This document shows positions 45,441 to 57,009 of a stretch of 64,000 bases of DNA, piece by piece. The position numbers and the translations under genes are program-made. Origin of the DNA: Pipra filicauda (taxonomy: Eukaryota > Chordata > Aves > Passeriformes > Pipridae); the NCBI RefSeq assembly GCF_003945595.2, contig NW_024104439.1:208501-272500 (forward strand), given 5' to 3'. Below the pieces are notes generated by a model. The model was not told the origin of the DNA and made no database searches. It was given only the letters and a program-made list of their open reading frames with translations. Each line of letters begins with the position of its first letter. The stretch's first letter is position 1.

Positions 45441-46637
45441 AGTCATTCAGTCACAAATGGCTCCCTTAGTCCATAGGTTTTGACCTATGCTACTAGATCA
45501 ATTCATCACAATAAAACACAGTGCACTGGTTCTCCACTGCACCAGGTCACTGAAACACAACCCAGTCACTGCTGGTGCCCTGCACCAGAGCACTGAACTG
45601 TTCTACCCTTTACATATACAAACTGAGAAAGTGGGGCTGAGGCAGAGGGCTGTAGAAGATGTCAAAAGAAGCTCAGAGGGTGAAGGGGGGATCTCCCAGA
45701 GCAACCCAAGCAGGTCTGCTGGGCCCTGTCCCATGCCTGTCTAAGTTTATTCCCATTTGCAGATCTGACAGGAGATAAATGGATGGACCAGACCATTCAG
45801 TGACTCACACAGGAATGAAACAGCTTTGTGCTGGGGGCCTTATGTCATCCCCCATGCTGCCCTTCAGCAGTGCACAAGTATTTTACGTGAGAAGCAGGAG
45901 GGAAAAGGGATGGGGGAGGAAGACTGGCATGAGCCTCTGGAAACAGAGGAGGGTTTTGTCTTGAATAAAGACTTCTCATTTTAGATGTTACTTTGTCATG
46001 TGCTGCTGTGCTGGCTCTTTCTGGCTCTATAATTCATAACTGGTTCATCAGCCTTGGGGTGCAGTCCAGCATTAAGCTCTTTATGTGTGTGTTTCTCCAC
46101 ATTATTTACACAGAAAGCAGAAACACTATCATATTTGTTAGATTTTATCTGTATCATTACTTCTTTCTTATATGCTCAACTTCCTGTATGTATCTTAAGA
46201 TAAGAAGCAATCTCACCACATACAGCCAGAGATGCATGTAGGGTAGTAAAAAGGTCACCGACAAAAGCTATGGGGCACAGTGGTGACATTTGGTCCTCCC
46301 ACACTCTCCTTGTATGAGAACGCATAGGAAAAGAATAGTACATTCCAGTTGAGAGAGCAGGCTGCATTATTGAGAGGAGACAGGCATTGTGCTTGTCAGC
46401 ACAGGCTGATCTAGTACTCTCCTCACTCAAACCCCTCAGCAACACGTGAAACAAAAGGAATTCACTTCCACATGGAAAAACAGGCTGCTTACAAGTGATA
46501 TAGATGAAAGAGATGGAAAGCCCCAGTAGCCTGTCGTGGGTAAACTACAAATAGTGACTCATCAGTGCCATTTTCCAGGATGATTTCCTGCACCCCAGAT
46601 CTGGCAGCTCAAGCCTTTTGCTCTGTCATAGAGCAAA

Positions 46638-46705
46638 AGAATCACAGAATCATTCAGATTGGAAAAATCCCCTGAGATCATTGAGTCCAACCATTAACCC
46701 AACAG
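46638..46705 (-). mobile_element. CR1 3' tail fragment, minus orientation
   Basis: AGAATCACAGAATCATTCAG at the start and GATCATTGAGTCCAACCATT further in: the reverse complement of the last ~65 bp of a CR1. Confidence 0.88.
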
Positions 46706-49700
46706 GTCAGGTGGGTCTGTTCTTGCCTGTTGCACTCCACAGAGGACTTGTGCTTGAAGCAGCCCGGATGACTTTGCAGTTTCAAACCTACATGCTGTAA
46801 TGGGGGTTAACCCCAAAAGGTGCCATCAGCGTGGAGCAATGTGCATGCATCCACAACTAGATGCAGTGATAACAGTGATGAGACATGGTGTATCTCCTAC
46901 CCAAGTGGTAACGTGAACAACAGCAAGTAATGGCAACAGTACATCCCTCTACCTCTCCTGATCATGATATCCTTACTTGCAGTAAAAATAAGAATAAAGT
47001 GGCCATATTCAGAACACCTAGAGAGTGCAAAGTCCCATTTATGAATAACATAAGTATCTGGGCTTGAGAAAGTAGTTTCACACCACTTTCTATCCAATAA
47101 TTCTTAAATATAAGGATGCCTAAGATCTAGTGGTGTTTCTGTTTGCACTGAAAAGTCCTGGGTGTTTAAACATGAGTGTATTAGCAAGTTCAGAAGTGTC
47201 CATTAGTGACTCAGAGACAGGAAGCAATGAAGAAATTACTGATTTTCCCAACAAAATAGTTCAGGAGCACCCCTCACACAAAATGCAGTAGCAATGAGTT
47301 ACTGTAAATGCCCACACATACATAGAAAGCATTCTTTGTTTTGATGACCGGTGCACAACTAATTTCTCTACAATTTTTCAGGATAACTAGAAGAAGAGTT
47401 CAGAACTGAAATCTCAGAGGTTTGAAGAGCTGTAAGTGTAACAACAAAGCGATCAAGACAATACCACCATGCTGAAGAAGACATGCAGCCTGTGTTCACA
47501 GCAGCAGATATAGCTCTGCAGAAGACACAAATGGGATGTTTTTCATGTCCTTTAGATGGTCACCAGTGCAAGTTCACGGTTAAGGCACCGTTGTCTGTCA
47601 ATCTCTTTGTTCACCTGTAGCTCTAGGTTAGGTGAAGTGGGAGCTGCCACCAAGAAAACACAGAAAAACTTACAGGTTGAATAACTCATATATCCAGCTC
47701 ACCAAGATAATTTACATTTTCGCAGTGCCTGCAGAGGAGGTGAAAGAAAGGAGAGCTGAACTGGATGCCCATACAGTGAGTTAAAAAGGTTTTTTTCACA
47801 GGAGCTGGTGTGTGTGGTTAGAAATGGCACACTCTTCGCAGCTGTCACTTTGTGCTAGCTGGTTTCCTTGTTCCTTATTTATCACTTTATTTTCAGTGTT
47901 CATCTCAAACCTTCTCTAAATGTTACGACAGCATTTGCCCTGTGAAATTGGGAAACAATGAGAAGATGACTGTCACTGATGAGAAGTCACTGCTATTCCA
48001 AGAAAAGCCAGGAAAGATATAATTTCTTTAATTATTATAATAGCTTCTGCTCTTTTCAGATCAAATTTTCTCATTCATAAGTTCTGCTTAGAAGCAACAA
48101 CCAGTAATTACAGGTGTCCACAAGACTGGGAGTGTTTAATAGCACTGTGAATATTGTGGCTATTTTGGAAAGATTAGTCCCACTGGCTGCACACCAGCTT
48201 TTACCAGCAGTTTCTGCCATGAAGGATTTTTTATGTCCTCAACCATGCTTTGGGTGCCAGAACTATCTGCATTTGACAGTAAAAAAAGAAAAGGATAAAT
48301 CAGAGTGATCAGACCTTGGGAATAGCTGGTGGATAATCTGTTATCCCTAGTTGCCTCAAAAATACCATCCAGAGAACTTGCAGGTAGCAAGTGGGAGCTT
48401 GCTGCTTTTCTCTTACAATACTCCTATGCTGTATGATAAATTGTATGTAATACAGGCCCATTCTTTTCAAGTTCTCTGCTGCAATACATAGTGTAAAAGA
48501 AGAGGCTGGCAATTAGTTTCCTGAAGCATTTCTGTCTTCTGATCTTTTATACCCACTTTCTAATCACCTCACTCAAAGATTTAGTGTAAAGGATGTCAAA
48601 AAAGTGCACACACCTTGATAAGATTAGTTTAGATTTGTTATCTTGGAAATTCACACAGCTTAGAGGACTCCAAAACTTGGCTATCAGTTTATGAGATACA
48701 GCACTTTCAAAAACTGTGATTTTCCTTATAGAATGCAAAAATAAGCACTAGCAAAACAGTTCAAAAGGAACACAGATCCATGAGCCCTTTACTGCAATCT
48801 CAGGGGAAATCCTAAATTTGGACTTCCCTAGGGTCCTGTTTACAGTAATAAATTCCTGTGGAATAAAGTCAGACAGCTTAAGGTTGTCTGCTTAGGAAAG
48901 AAGTGAAATCCGGCTCACTCCAAAGACCTAAGGGGATGCAAGACCCTTGCAAAACACACTGCTTTTCACCTCCCTTCATCGTTCCTCATTTCACTTTATC
49001 TTCTGTTCTTCCCTCCCATCCCATTCAGGGAATACTCTTTCATCTCTTCTTTGCTGAGGCAGTGTTATTATCTTAATTACGCCTCTCGTGGAAATACTCT
49101 AGGGCCAGAAAGTTTGCAAGGAGTGATTTCATGCTCACATTCATATTGGGAAACTATACTGTCTTCTGAAGCACTGGGAGTATGTGTTTTTACTGTCATT
49201 TCTGCTGCTTGCTCAGTTCTGCTTGTCCTATTTATTCATCTTGATTAGGCTGCCAAGGATAGCTGAAAGGAGGCTTAACATTTACTTGTCTCTGACACTC
49301 CTTATGTAGTTTGAGGTGTTACCAAATCAGCAGTGAGGGCACCTCCCAGAGCCACTGAGTCCACACTCACCTTATTTATTTATTCATTCTTGGTGAATCA
49401 ATGAGAAGGAAAAAAGTTTGCACAAATCAGGCTACTGAAAAATAGTGGGGTTTAAGAGTTTTAAATTTTAAATTAGTTATTCCACCGTTCCACTCTAAAA
49501 GTGACTCCTGGACTTACTGAAGCTATATATGTTCAACACCCAGAGCACGCAGAGATTGCAGCGTTACTGCATAAACTGCTTAGGTTAACTAGCTGATTTT
49601 TCCAACATGGTATTTGCTTAGATAATGAAACTAAAAAGCACAAGTCAAAAACACCTTAAAAAAATGGAAAAATAAACCAAATTCAAGAACCTCTCTTGTA

Positions 49701-50819
49701 TATAATAAAGTACCACAAAGTTCAGTTGTGAATACCTTATGTTCATATTTACAGGATGATAAAAACCAGGAACAAGTAAAGATCAATCAACCAAACCTGC
49801 CAAGGCAAAACCCATGTGCTTAGTGACAGGAATATGGGAGAAAACTTCCATCATGAGCTAATTCTTTCTGACCTGTCCCCTACAGATCTTCCTGCAACAA
49901 GTAGTGTCATAAAGAGAGAACAGTTGTTATCTCTCTTATGAAGAGATGACACTGTTGTAACTGGCTGACCACTTCGGGTCTGACAGCTTGGTATATCACT
50001 TCAAAACAGAGGTTTCAGTTCTGCAAAGTTTGCATGATTTCTGGGAAAACGGGATCAGAAAAATTCATATCATGTGCTTAGCAGACCACTTGCCAATGCA
50101 AGCTTTGGTTAGAGCACAGCATTTCTCAGTTCTTTCAGAACTGCTTAGGCCTGACTGAGATGTGTTACGAAAGTCCTTTTTTACAGATAGTCTGTTAAAG
50201 ACAGATGCTTGGTAAGCAATAATTAAAAATTTATTAATAATTTATAGTTAACATTCTGACACTGCATAGCTTCTTTTGTTTAGATTTTGGGATTTGGGTC
50301 TTATTTTGTGTTGGTTTTTTGACTAAGGAAGTAGAATCACCCTATTTGGAGAGGACAATAAGGAACTAACTTCCTCTTGCAGAGAACACTTAATACTTCT
50401 TAGATGACACACTTGTCTTAGAATTAATTTGACAACTAATCCGAGCCTATGGGCAAGGGAGAGAAGTAAAATAACCCATTGTGTGATGATGAACTATGTT
50501 TTTATGGCTACTGCAAAGTTGGTAATTGCCTTCTTGCCTTCAGTGAAGTCGGATTCAACACCTGTCATTTGCAAACAAATTAATTTAGAGCAAACAAACT
50601 GGGGTCGCTTGAATTCATCTTTTACTCACACATCAGCCAGAGCACGCCGCTGCAAAGGGATGGTTATTTGAGCAAGGATTCCGGGAGCTTTACAAATGAT
50701 TTCCTGGAGTTCGCTTGTGCGCGTTCTCTCTGATAACTTCCCGATGCGTAACTCGGGGATGTCAGGGCAAAGTGAGCAACAGAGGGCAAAGAACAGCCAG
50801 CCTCTCACCTTCCCGCCCC

Positions 50820-51320
50820 GAAAAGCTCTCGTTTGGCTCTGAAACCATCGGCACGGCGGGGGCGGCCGGACGCGGCCGCACCGAGCGCCCCCCGCGCCCC
50901 CGGCCGGGCCCCGCCGGACGCCGCGGGCAGACGAGCCCTCCCCGGCGTCCCGGCCGGTGACTGGGGCGGGCGGGGGTCAGCCCGGCCTCCTGGGCTGCCG
51001 CCGGGGCCGGCCCGGGGCGGGGTGCCCGCAGAAGCCGCTGTCCCTCGGCGGCGGGAGCAGCTGCGGCCGCCCCTCAGCGATGCCGTTCCAGCAGAGCTCT
51101 ACCCGGGCGCGGCAGCGCACCGTGCTCCTGGTGGGCATCGTGCTCCTGCTGGCCGCCCTCGTCCTCGCCGTCGTACTGGCCTCTCTCCTGACCCACGGGA
51201 AACACGAGGACAGCCCCAAAATGCTCAAGTGGAAGGACAGAGGGACCACAAAGAACCTGCAAGAAGTCATCCTGGGAAGATGCTACAACTACATCACAGA
51301 GCGGTACCCGGAGCTGGGGT
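50820..51320 (+). promoter_or_regulatory. CD38: CD38 CpG-island promoter
   Basis: GC- and CpG-rich block starting abruptly at about 50815 and continuing through CD38 exon 1. It includes an Sp1-type run GGGGCGGGCGGGG at 50963–50975. No TATA box was seen. Human CD38 also starts in a CpG island. Confidence 0.8.
51080..51318 (+). CDS. CD38: CD38 exon 1 (cytoplasmic tail, membrane anchor, start of ectodomain)
   Basis: CD38 is the main ADP-ribosyl cyclase/NAD glycohydrolase of vertebrate cell surfaces, making cADPR and ADPR. The ATG at 51080 opens a type II membrane protein: a short basic tail M-P-F-Q-Q-S-S-T-R-A-R-Q-R, a hydrophobic anchor at residues 14–37, then the ectodomain with K-W-K-D-R-G-T-T-K-N-L and G-R-C-Y-N-Y. 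It ends CTGGG|GTGAGT in phase 2, matching BST1 exon 1. Seventy-nine codons lie in the window; exons 2–8 were searched for and not seen, so they lie to the right. The alternative, a second BST1-like copy, is unlikely because it has a membrane anchor and no cleavable signal peptide. Confidence 0.94.
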
Positions 51321-51344
51321 GAGTAATGGTCTTGGTCGTGCCTC

Positions 51345-51357
51345 AGGTGTCAGGTGA
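51345..51357 (+). promoter_or_regulatory. DR1-like nuclear-receptor half-site pair in CD38 intron 1
   Basis: AGGTGT, one base, AGGTGA: two imperfect AGGTCA half-sites as a direct repeat spaced by one, 27 bp after the exon 1 donor. Human CD38 is induced by retinoic acid through an intron 1 element; whether this is the equivalent is inference. Confidence 0.2.
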
Positions 51358-54300
51358 ACAGAAGAGAGCCGTCTGTCACCTACACTCGGCCATTTCCACT
51401 GGGTGTGCAGTGGCAGAGAGAAATCAGAGGAGCAAGACCCCTGTTTTGTAGAAAAATATGCAGACAGGAACCATTGGTGGCTTTCTAAGGAAACTACCTG
51501 CAGAGCCAATATAAGTAACACTAATCCTAGGTCAAAACATAATCTCTAAAGCTAAAATAAAAGCTGAAGTCTAACAGGTGTACGTAGAGGTGAAGCAATT
51601 TGCTGTAAATCTGATCTGTCAAAAATCTTGTAATGCGACACTGCACTCATGTAACCAAAACTGCAGAGGAGGAGGTTCAATACAGAGGTTCAATACAGAT
51701 TTGTAGGAGAGGCAAAGATGTTAGAAAATCATTGTGAAGTATCTTGGTGTTATCCAAAACATATTTTAGCATGTGAATAAGACTTTGTGATAAGCACGAG
51801 CCACAGACAGCTTGCCTGGAGGAATAGAGGTGGATCACAGTAACAGCTCAGCAGTCCCAGGCAAAACCTTGCTCCAGTGGTGGTCCTTGCTCAGGCCATT
51901 GCAGCAGGCAGTGTAACACCCCGAGCAGCTCCTCTGCTGCAGAGGAGATTCCCTGGGCCCACGTCTGCAATAATGTATTAGGGCTGAGAACTGATTTTCT
52001 GATCCCTTTCGCTGCAGAGAAAGGCAGAGTATGAGGTAAGGAATGCCCTGGGCCTCCTGGAAGGTACTGGGGACACCCAGACCCTCAGGACGGAATCCAG
52101 AGCAGCCAGGGTCTCTCGGCAGGGAACCATCCATCACTTCCATGGCACCAGCTTCCCTATTTTGTGTCTGCAATGAGCCTCTGACAGGCATTTCCAGCAC
52201 TCTGGACTGAGTGCTGTGGGGCTGTCCCACACCTTGGGCAGGTGATAAAACCATCCTGGCATTTGTCCTAAAAAAGGCAATTGCCACCTTTTGTTTTCAT
52301 GACATTGAGATAATGAGAACAAAGCTGTATGTAGTTTACTTGCATTTAGATTTCTTTTGGCTTTGGATATCCTATGCTGTATGAAAAAGCTGATTTGCAG
52401 CATTTGAAGGGAAATGGTCACGTGGAAAATCATGACCTGAGCATACAGAGACTTAAGTTCATGCTTTACATTAAATATCTAAGTGGATTTAGTGAAGGGA
52501 AGGAGGATTCCTCTACAAATAAAATTAAAAAGCTCCTGAAGTTTTGCAAAATCATATGCATGTTTCTAAAAGCATACATTAATTTATTAAAGAAGTATAC
52601 ACTCAAATCTGAAATTATTTTGAAGCTTAATAGCCTTTATTACTTATGCTTGTTTCATTCAAATCGGAGTGCTGAAGATGAAGAAACCACTTTTGTGTGA
52701 ATATGTTTTCAGCCAATGCCATGTATGTTTTCACTGGCAGCACAGTCTCAGTCTGGACCACAAGTATCACTGGGAATGATTTGTTTAAGCAGTTAATTCA
52801 AGGACACTTTTAAAAATATCACAAATATATGAGTGTATGTTTTCTAAAAAGGTTGTTATTACAAGGCATAATATTTTATGCTATTTATAATCCATCAGTG
52901 TTTAATAGCTTCATGACTATGAGCTCACTTTCTTTCAGATTAAATAACTTCTGTATAGTAGGATCCTTTTTTTTATGTTATTGAAGAGGCAAATTTATCT
53001 GAGACATAGAGCACAAAAAGGAAAAATATGGTCATTTATGTACATCTAAAATGTTCAAGAGGTTTTCTGAACAGAGAATTAAATGTGAGTTCTTTTCTGG
53101 GAATCCAACCTGAGATTCCTTGTTTCTGATCCCACTGAACTTGGTGCAGTTTGTCGTGTAACCAACCACTTCTGTCCCTGGCGCTTTCTGATATGGGTGC
53201 CTTTAGGACACATCAGAAAGCCCCATATCTTTCACTCTGCACTCTTTCATCATTAATGTAGGCCTTGGATCTTGTGTTGTGTGAGATCGGTGGTGCACTT
53301 AATCAAAGAAACAGAGTATGAACAGGGAACTGCAGAAACATGAGCAGGCTGATGAGCTGAGCTGTGTCCTGTACTCTGCTAGGATTGTTGTTGCCACTAC
53401 TCCCACCGTGGGAACCCCACTGCCTTGGTTAGAAATCTTCTCACTTCCTCATAAATTTGTCCATATTCTGTTCTTGCCCTTTTAACCTTATACCAGCATG
53501 TGCATTTGTTTAAAAAACTCTGCTTTTACTAAACTTCTGGACAGGTCCTCATATTTTTACTTTTTTTTTTTTAATATTAGAGCCACTAAGTTCCAACTTT
53601 GTTGATATTTTCTGAACATAAAATCTATTCACTGCAGTAGTTAGTGTGATGTTTACTACATTTTGGAGTGACATATTTCAAATTGGAATAGCTGTCATGT
53701 TTGGAAAAAAAAGGGAGATTACTGACATATGAATATGGACTTTTTACTGTTTCTAGATGTCACAGATGGATTTAACAGAAGTCACAAATTTACATCCCCC
53801 CTCTTGCAAGTGAGTGCTGTAAATCATGTGAGAAGGCCTCGGACATGCTAGTGCACACCTTCACTATCACACTCTTTAATCCTTGAGGATACCTCCTTTC
53901 ACTCTCTCATCTTGCTGGAGCCCAACACAACCCAAGCCCAGTGAGGCCACTGAAAGGCTGTTGCTGTCTGCAGTCAGGTTTTGTAAACACCTCATGCAGT
54001 TAGATTTTATACTGTTGATTTGCTTTTTCTTCAAATCTATCAAAACATTGAGGCACTGCATTGAACTTGCTCACTGTACTATATAAAGTGTCTGCCAGTA
54101 ACGATTTTGTTTAACTGGCTGAGTGGAGTACAATCCTCAGGTTTATTTCTGCAGTTGACTGGATCACACTTATCATTTGTACACATACAGTTTCCTCAGT
54201 CTTCCTGCGCAGAACTGTTGTCGTGCCAAAGTTCCTGAGAAAGAGGAAAGGAATACCAAATGCTTTAATAATGCATTTTCAATATTAGCCCCATTTTTAA

Positions 54301-55200
54301 GAAAAAATGGAAATGGTAGAGCAGCAGGCTTTAGGGGTTTTGTTCTTGCACACAGCATCACACACCTAGATACTGACAGTAAAGAACAGTATTTCTTTTT
54401 TGGCTGCCCTGGAAAATACTGGCTCCAAAGCAACAGTTTGTCACAGCTCGGTAGTCTTACCTTTTCTTCGACATTAACTGAAGTTGGAAGTTCTGTATTC
54501 ACTAGTCTTGCAAAAATGCCATACTCGTCAGCCGTGACCATTGGTATGTATTGTAGTTTTGGCTGAATAAAGGCCAAAGGCAGTTCGGTCTGAAGAAACA
54601 ATTTGACCTCAAATGACTTCGTCGTCTCCTTCCCAGTAATATGGACTCCCTCTTGTGGCTAACAAGCCGCCGGCAAGTGTCATCTCCAGGTCTCGGGCAA
54701 TGCAAATTTCAGTTTACAAGAATTTATCCCTCGTACGATCAGAGATGGGAGCACAATGGGACGCAGGCTCACAAGCACAGGTCAGGGCAGTCAGAAGATC
54801 TGTGCTGGTCGAGACTAGTTGTGGCGACATAATAATTTATCCATTGATCAGAGGATGCTGCTTATGATGGTTCTGCACCTTGGTACCTGCTGGGGAGAGA
54901 ACAGGTAGCAAGAGGTGTAGCATGAAATTTGCTGATGCAGAGTTATAGTGATGGAATAGCTTTCCTCTTCACCATGATTGAAATGGCATGCTGAGGTCAG
55001 GTACCACTTTGAGACCTGAGGAAGGAAGGGAGAAGGCACATTATCTCAAAGGTCATAGTCACCGATCCTCAAAGCATAAACATTGCACTTTTTTGATCTA
55101 GAGATAAACTAATTTCACATTTTGAGCTCAAGAGAATTTTTATTCCCAGGTAATGACCGCTCGCCCCTCACATCTCCAATCACTTCTTGGTCTCTGATTT

Positions 55201-55335
55201 ACAGAATCACAGAATCACAGAATGGGTAAGATTGGAAGGGACCACAGGGGGTCATCTGGTCCAACTTCCCTGCTCAAGCAGGATTGTCTTAGAGCACATT
55301 GCACAGGACTGTGTCCAGACAAGCTTGCAAGGACC
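55201..55335 (-). mobile_element. CR1 3' fragment, minus orientation
   Basis: Begins with a triplicated tail (ACAGAATCACAGAATCACAG), then GATTGGAAGGGACCACAGGG, GGTCATCTGGTCCAACTTCC and GCTCAAGCAGGATTGTCTTA. These are reverse-complement CR1 phrases. The left end is the element's 3' terminus; the right boundary is approximate. Confidence 0.92.
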
Positions 55336-56929
55336 TATTATTTGAAAATGATTGAAGTCAAACCAGCTTATTTTTTTGTCTAGCTTCTGCCAGCGAGAGA
55401 GCACCCAGGACACAGGTGGAGCAGCTTCAATATCGCATGTGACTGCCAGGCCCAGCAATCCTACTGCGCCTGACTAAGCAGTGCAAAACCTGATGATGAA
55501 GCTGCGAAGAACTTCAGTCATCTTTCATGCAATCTTGTATGGACACACAAGTTATATTTCCCCCTTAAATATAATTAGATCAACTAATGTTTTTTTATCA
55601 TTGGTGGCAAATTCTGTTATAACAAATTTTAACAGTCCATTAAATTTAGTAAGAATTGGTGCACGCCCAGGAGATCTTTGTCTTCTGACTGCATATCCGT
55701 GAATGCGTTTTGCCATTCTATTCCTTTGCAGCCTGTGGAGATGGAAGTATATTTTGTCAAAAAGAATATATGGAACATGATTTTGTGTGAGATACTATTG
55801 CATTCACAGCATAATTTCTTCCAGAAAGAAATCTGGGGTTCGTATTATGCTTACTTTTGCATTTTACCTTCATGCTTTACTAGACATTTAGTTGTATGTG
55901 TTCACCAGTTGTTAACACTTTCACATCAAGCATGGCACTAAACAACAGCCATGACTTGATTCAGTGTCAAAAAAGTCCAAGCCTTATTTTTTATAGCCAT
56001 GATATTATACTGAAATTTACCCAAGATTTGGTTTTTTTTCATTAAGAAAATATGCCTTACATAAGAGAAACCTTTACTGTCAGTCTTTTGAAGAGTATGG
56101 TGTTACTACCTAATGCACTGGGAAACTAAGACAAAGAGTAATGAAGAAATGTTTTAGCTCTTCTCTAACAGAAAGGGTGTTGATATTTCATTGCTACTTC
56201 TGTTTTATCTCTCAGTGTTAAGATGGGCATTATATCATCATAATAACACACTGCTTATTAAAACACCCAAGTCAGAACATTTGTGCATGCTGTTAATGTT
56301 CCCCTCCATATTTCATGTACCAGTATTGGGCCTTTAATACTTTTTCTCTGTTAGCCTTAGTTGTATGAAACATGCTCCGTTTCTCATTTCTTCTGTCCTC
56401 CAATGTTTAAAACAAGGTCTTCTTTTACAATTGTTTTTCTCTAACTCACATATGAACAACTTTGATTGCTCTTTTAATTTCTTGGTAACAAAGATAAGAT
56501 GATTATAAATGTTAACAATTGTTTGAGTCTTACTTAAAAGTACACTTCTATTGAGATATGCTGTACTGAACTTTAATGGGAAACTGGAATATAATATTTA
56601 GTAGGCATAAATGGACAGTTATTAACACTTGAGAATATAGAGGCAGGGCTACTGGCTCTATAGTTCATCCTTCAAATGAGTCCTCATGCTGTTTAAAGCT
56701 AGTTTCCATAACTACTCCAGGTTGAAAGATAGGACTCTATTTGGGTTTTACTGTCATCTCTTTCTAAAGGAAGTTCATTAGAAAGAATTAATTTTCTCTT
56801 TAGCAACAGACAAATTCATATGGTGGTGGGTAGCTGTCATTTATTTGTTCTTGAGATAATTAGTCACCAACATATTTATTTCTGCTCTTCTGGAGTATAA
56901 ACGCCAATGCCAGGCTGTGAAAGGCCATC

Positions 56930-57009
56930 CAGTTCTGTGCAAAGCTCATACTCAGTTCTGTGCAAAGCTCATACTCAGTTCTGTGCAAAGCTCATACTCA
57001 GTTCTGTGC
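56930..57009 (+). repeat. 23-bp tandem repeat, about 3.5 copies
   Basis: Copies start at 56930, 56953, 56976 and 56999 (partial). The unit begins CAGTTCTGTGCAAAGCTCAT and ends ACT. The copies abut directly and are identical where complete. Confidence 0.95.

Larger units (their letters stand above)
35850..51079. other. BST1–CD38 intergenic region (includes BST1 3' UTR)
   Basis: Fifteen kilobases without a gene I can support. The first part is BST1 3' UTR of unknown length. It holds a (TATAA)n array, a compound TA/GATT/ACAT microsatellite, two CR1 fragments and a nested LTR-like insertion. Several open frames of 130–142 codons (38140, 41586, 44557) lack homology I recognise, and some lack an ATG start. 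The final 250 bp is the CD38 CpG island. Confidence 0.8.

Noticed and set aside
56930..57009. CRISPR-like array
   Set aside because: Repeats abut directly with no spacers, and the genome is a vertebrate; it is an ordinary tandem repeat.
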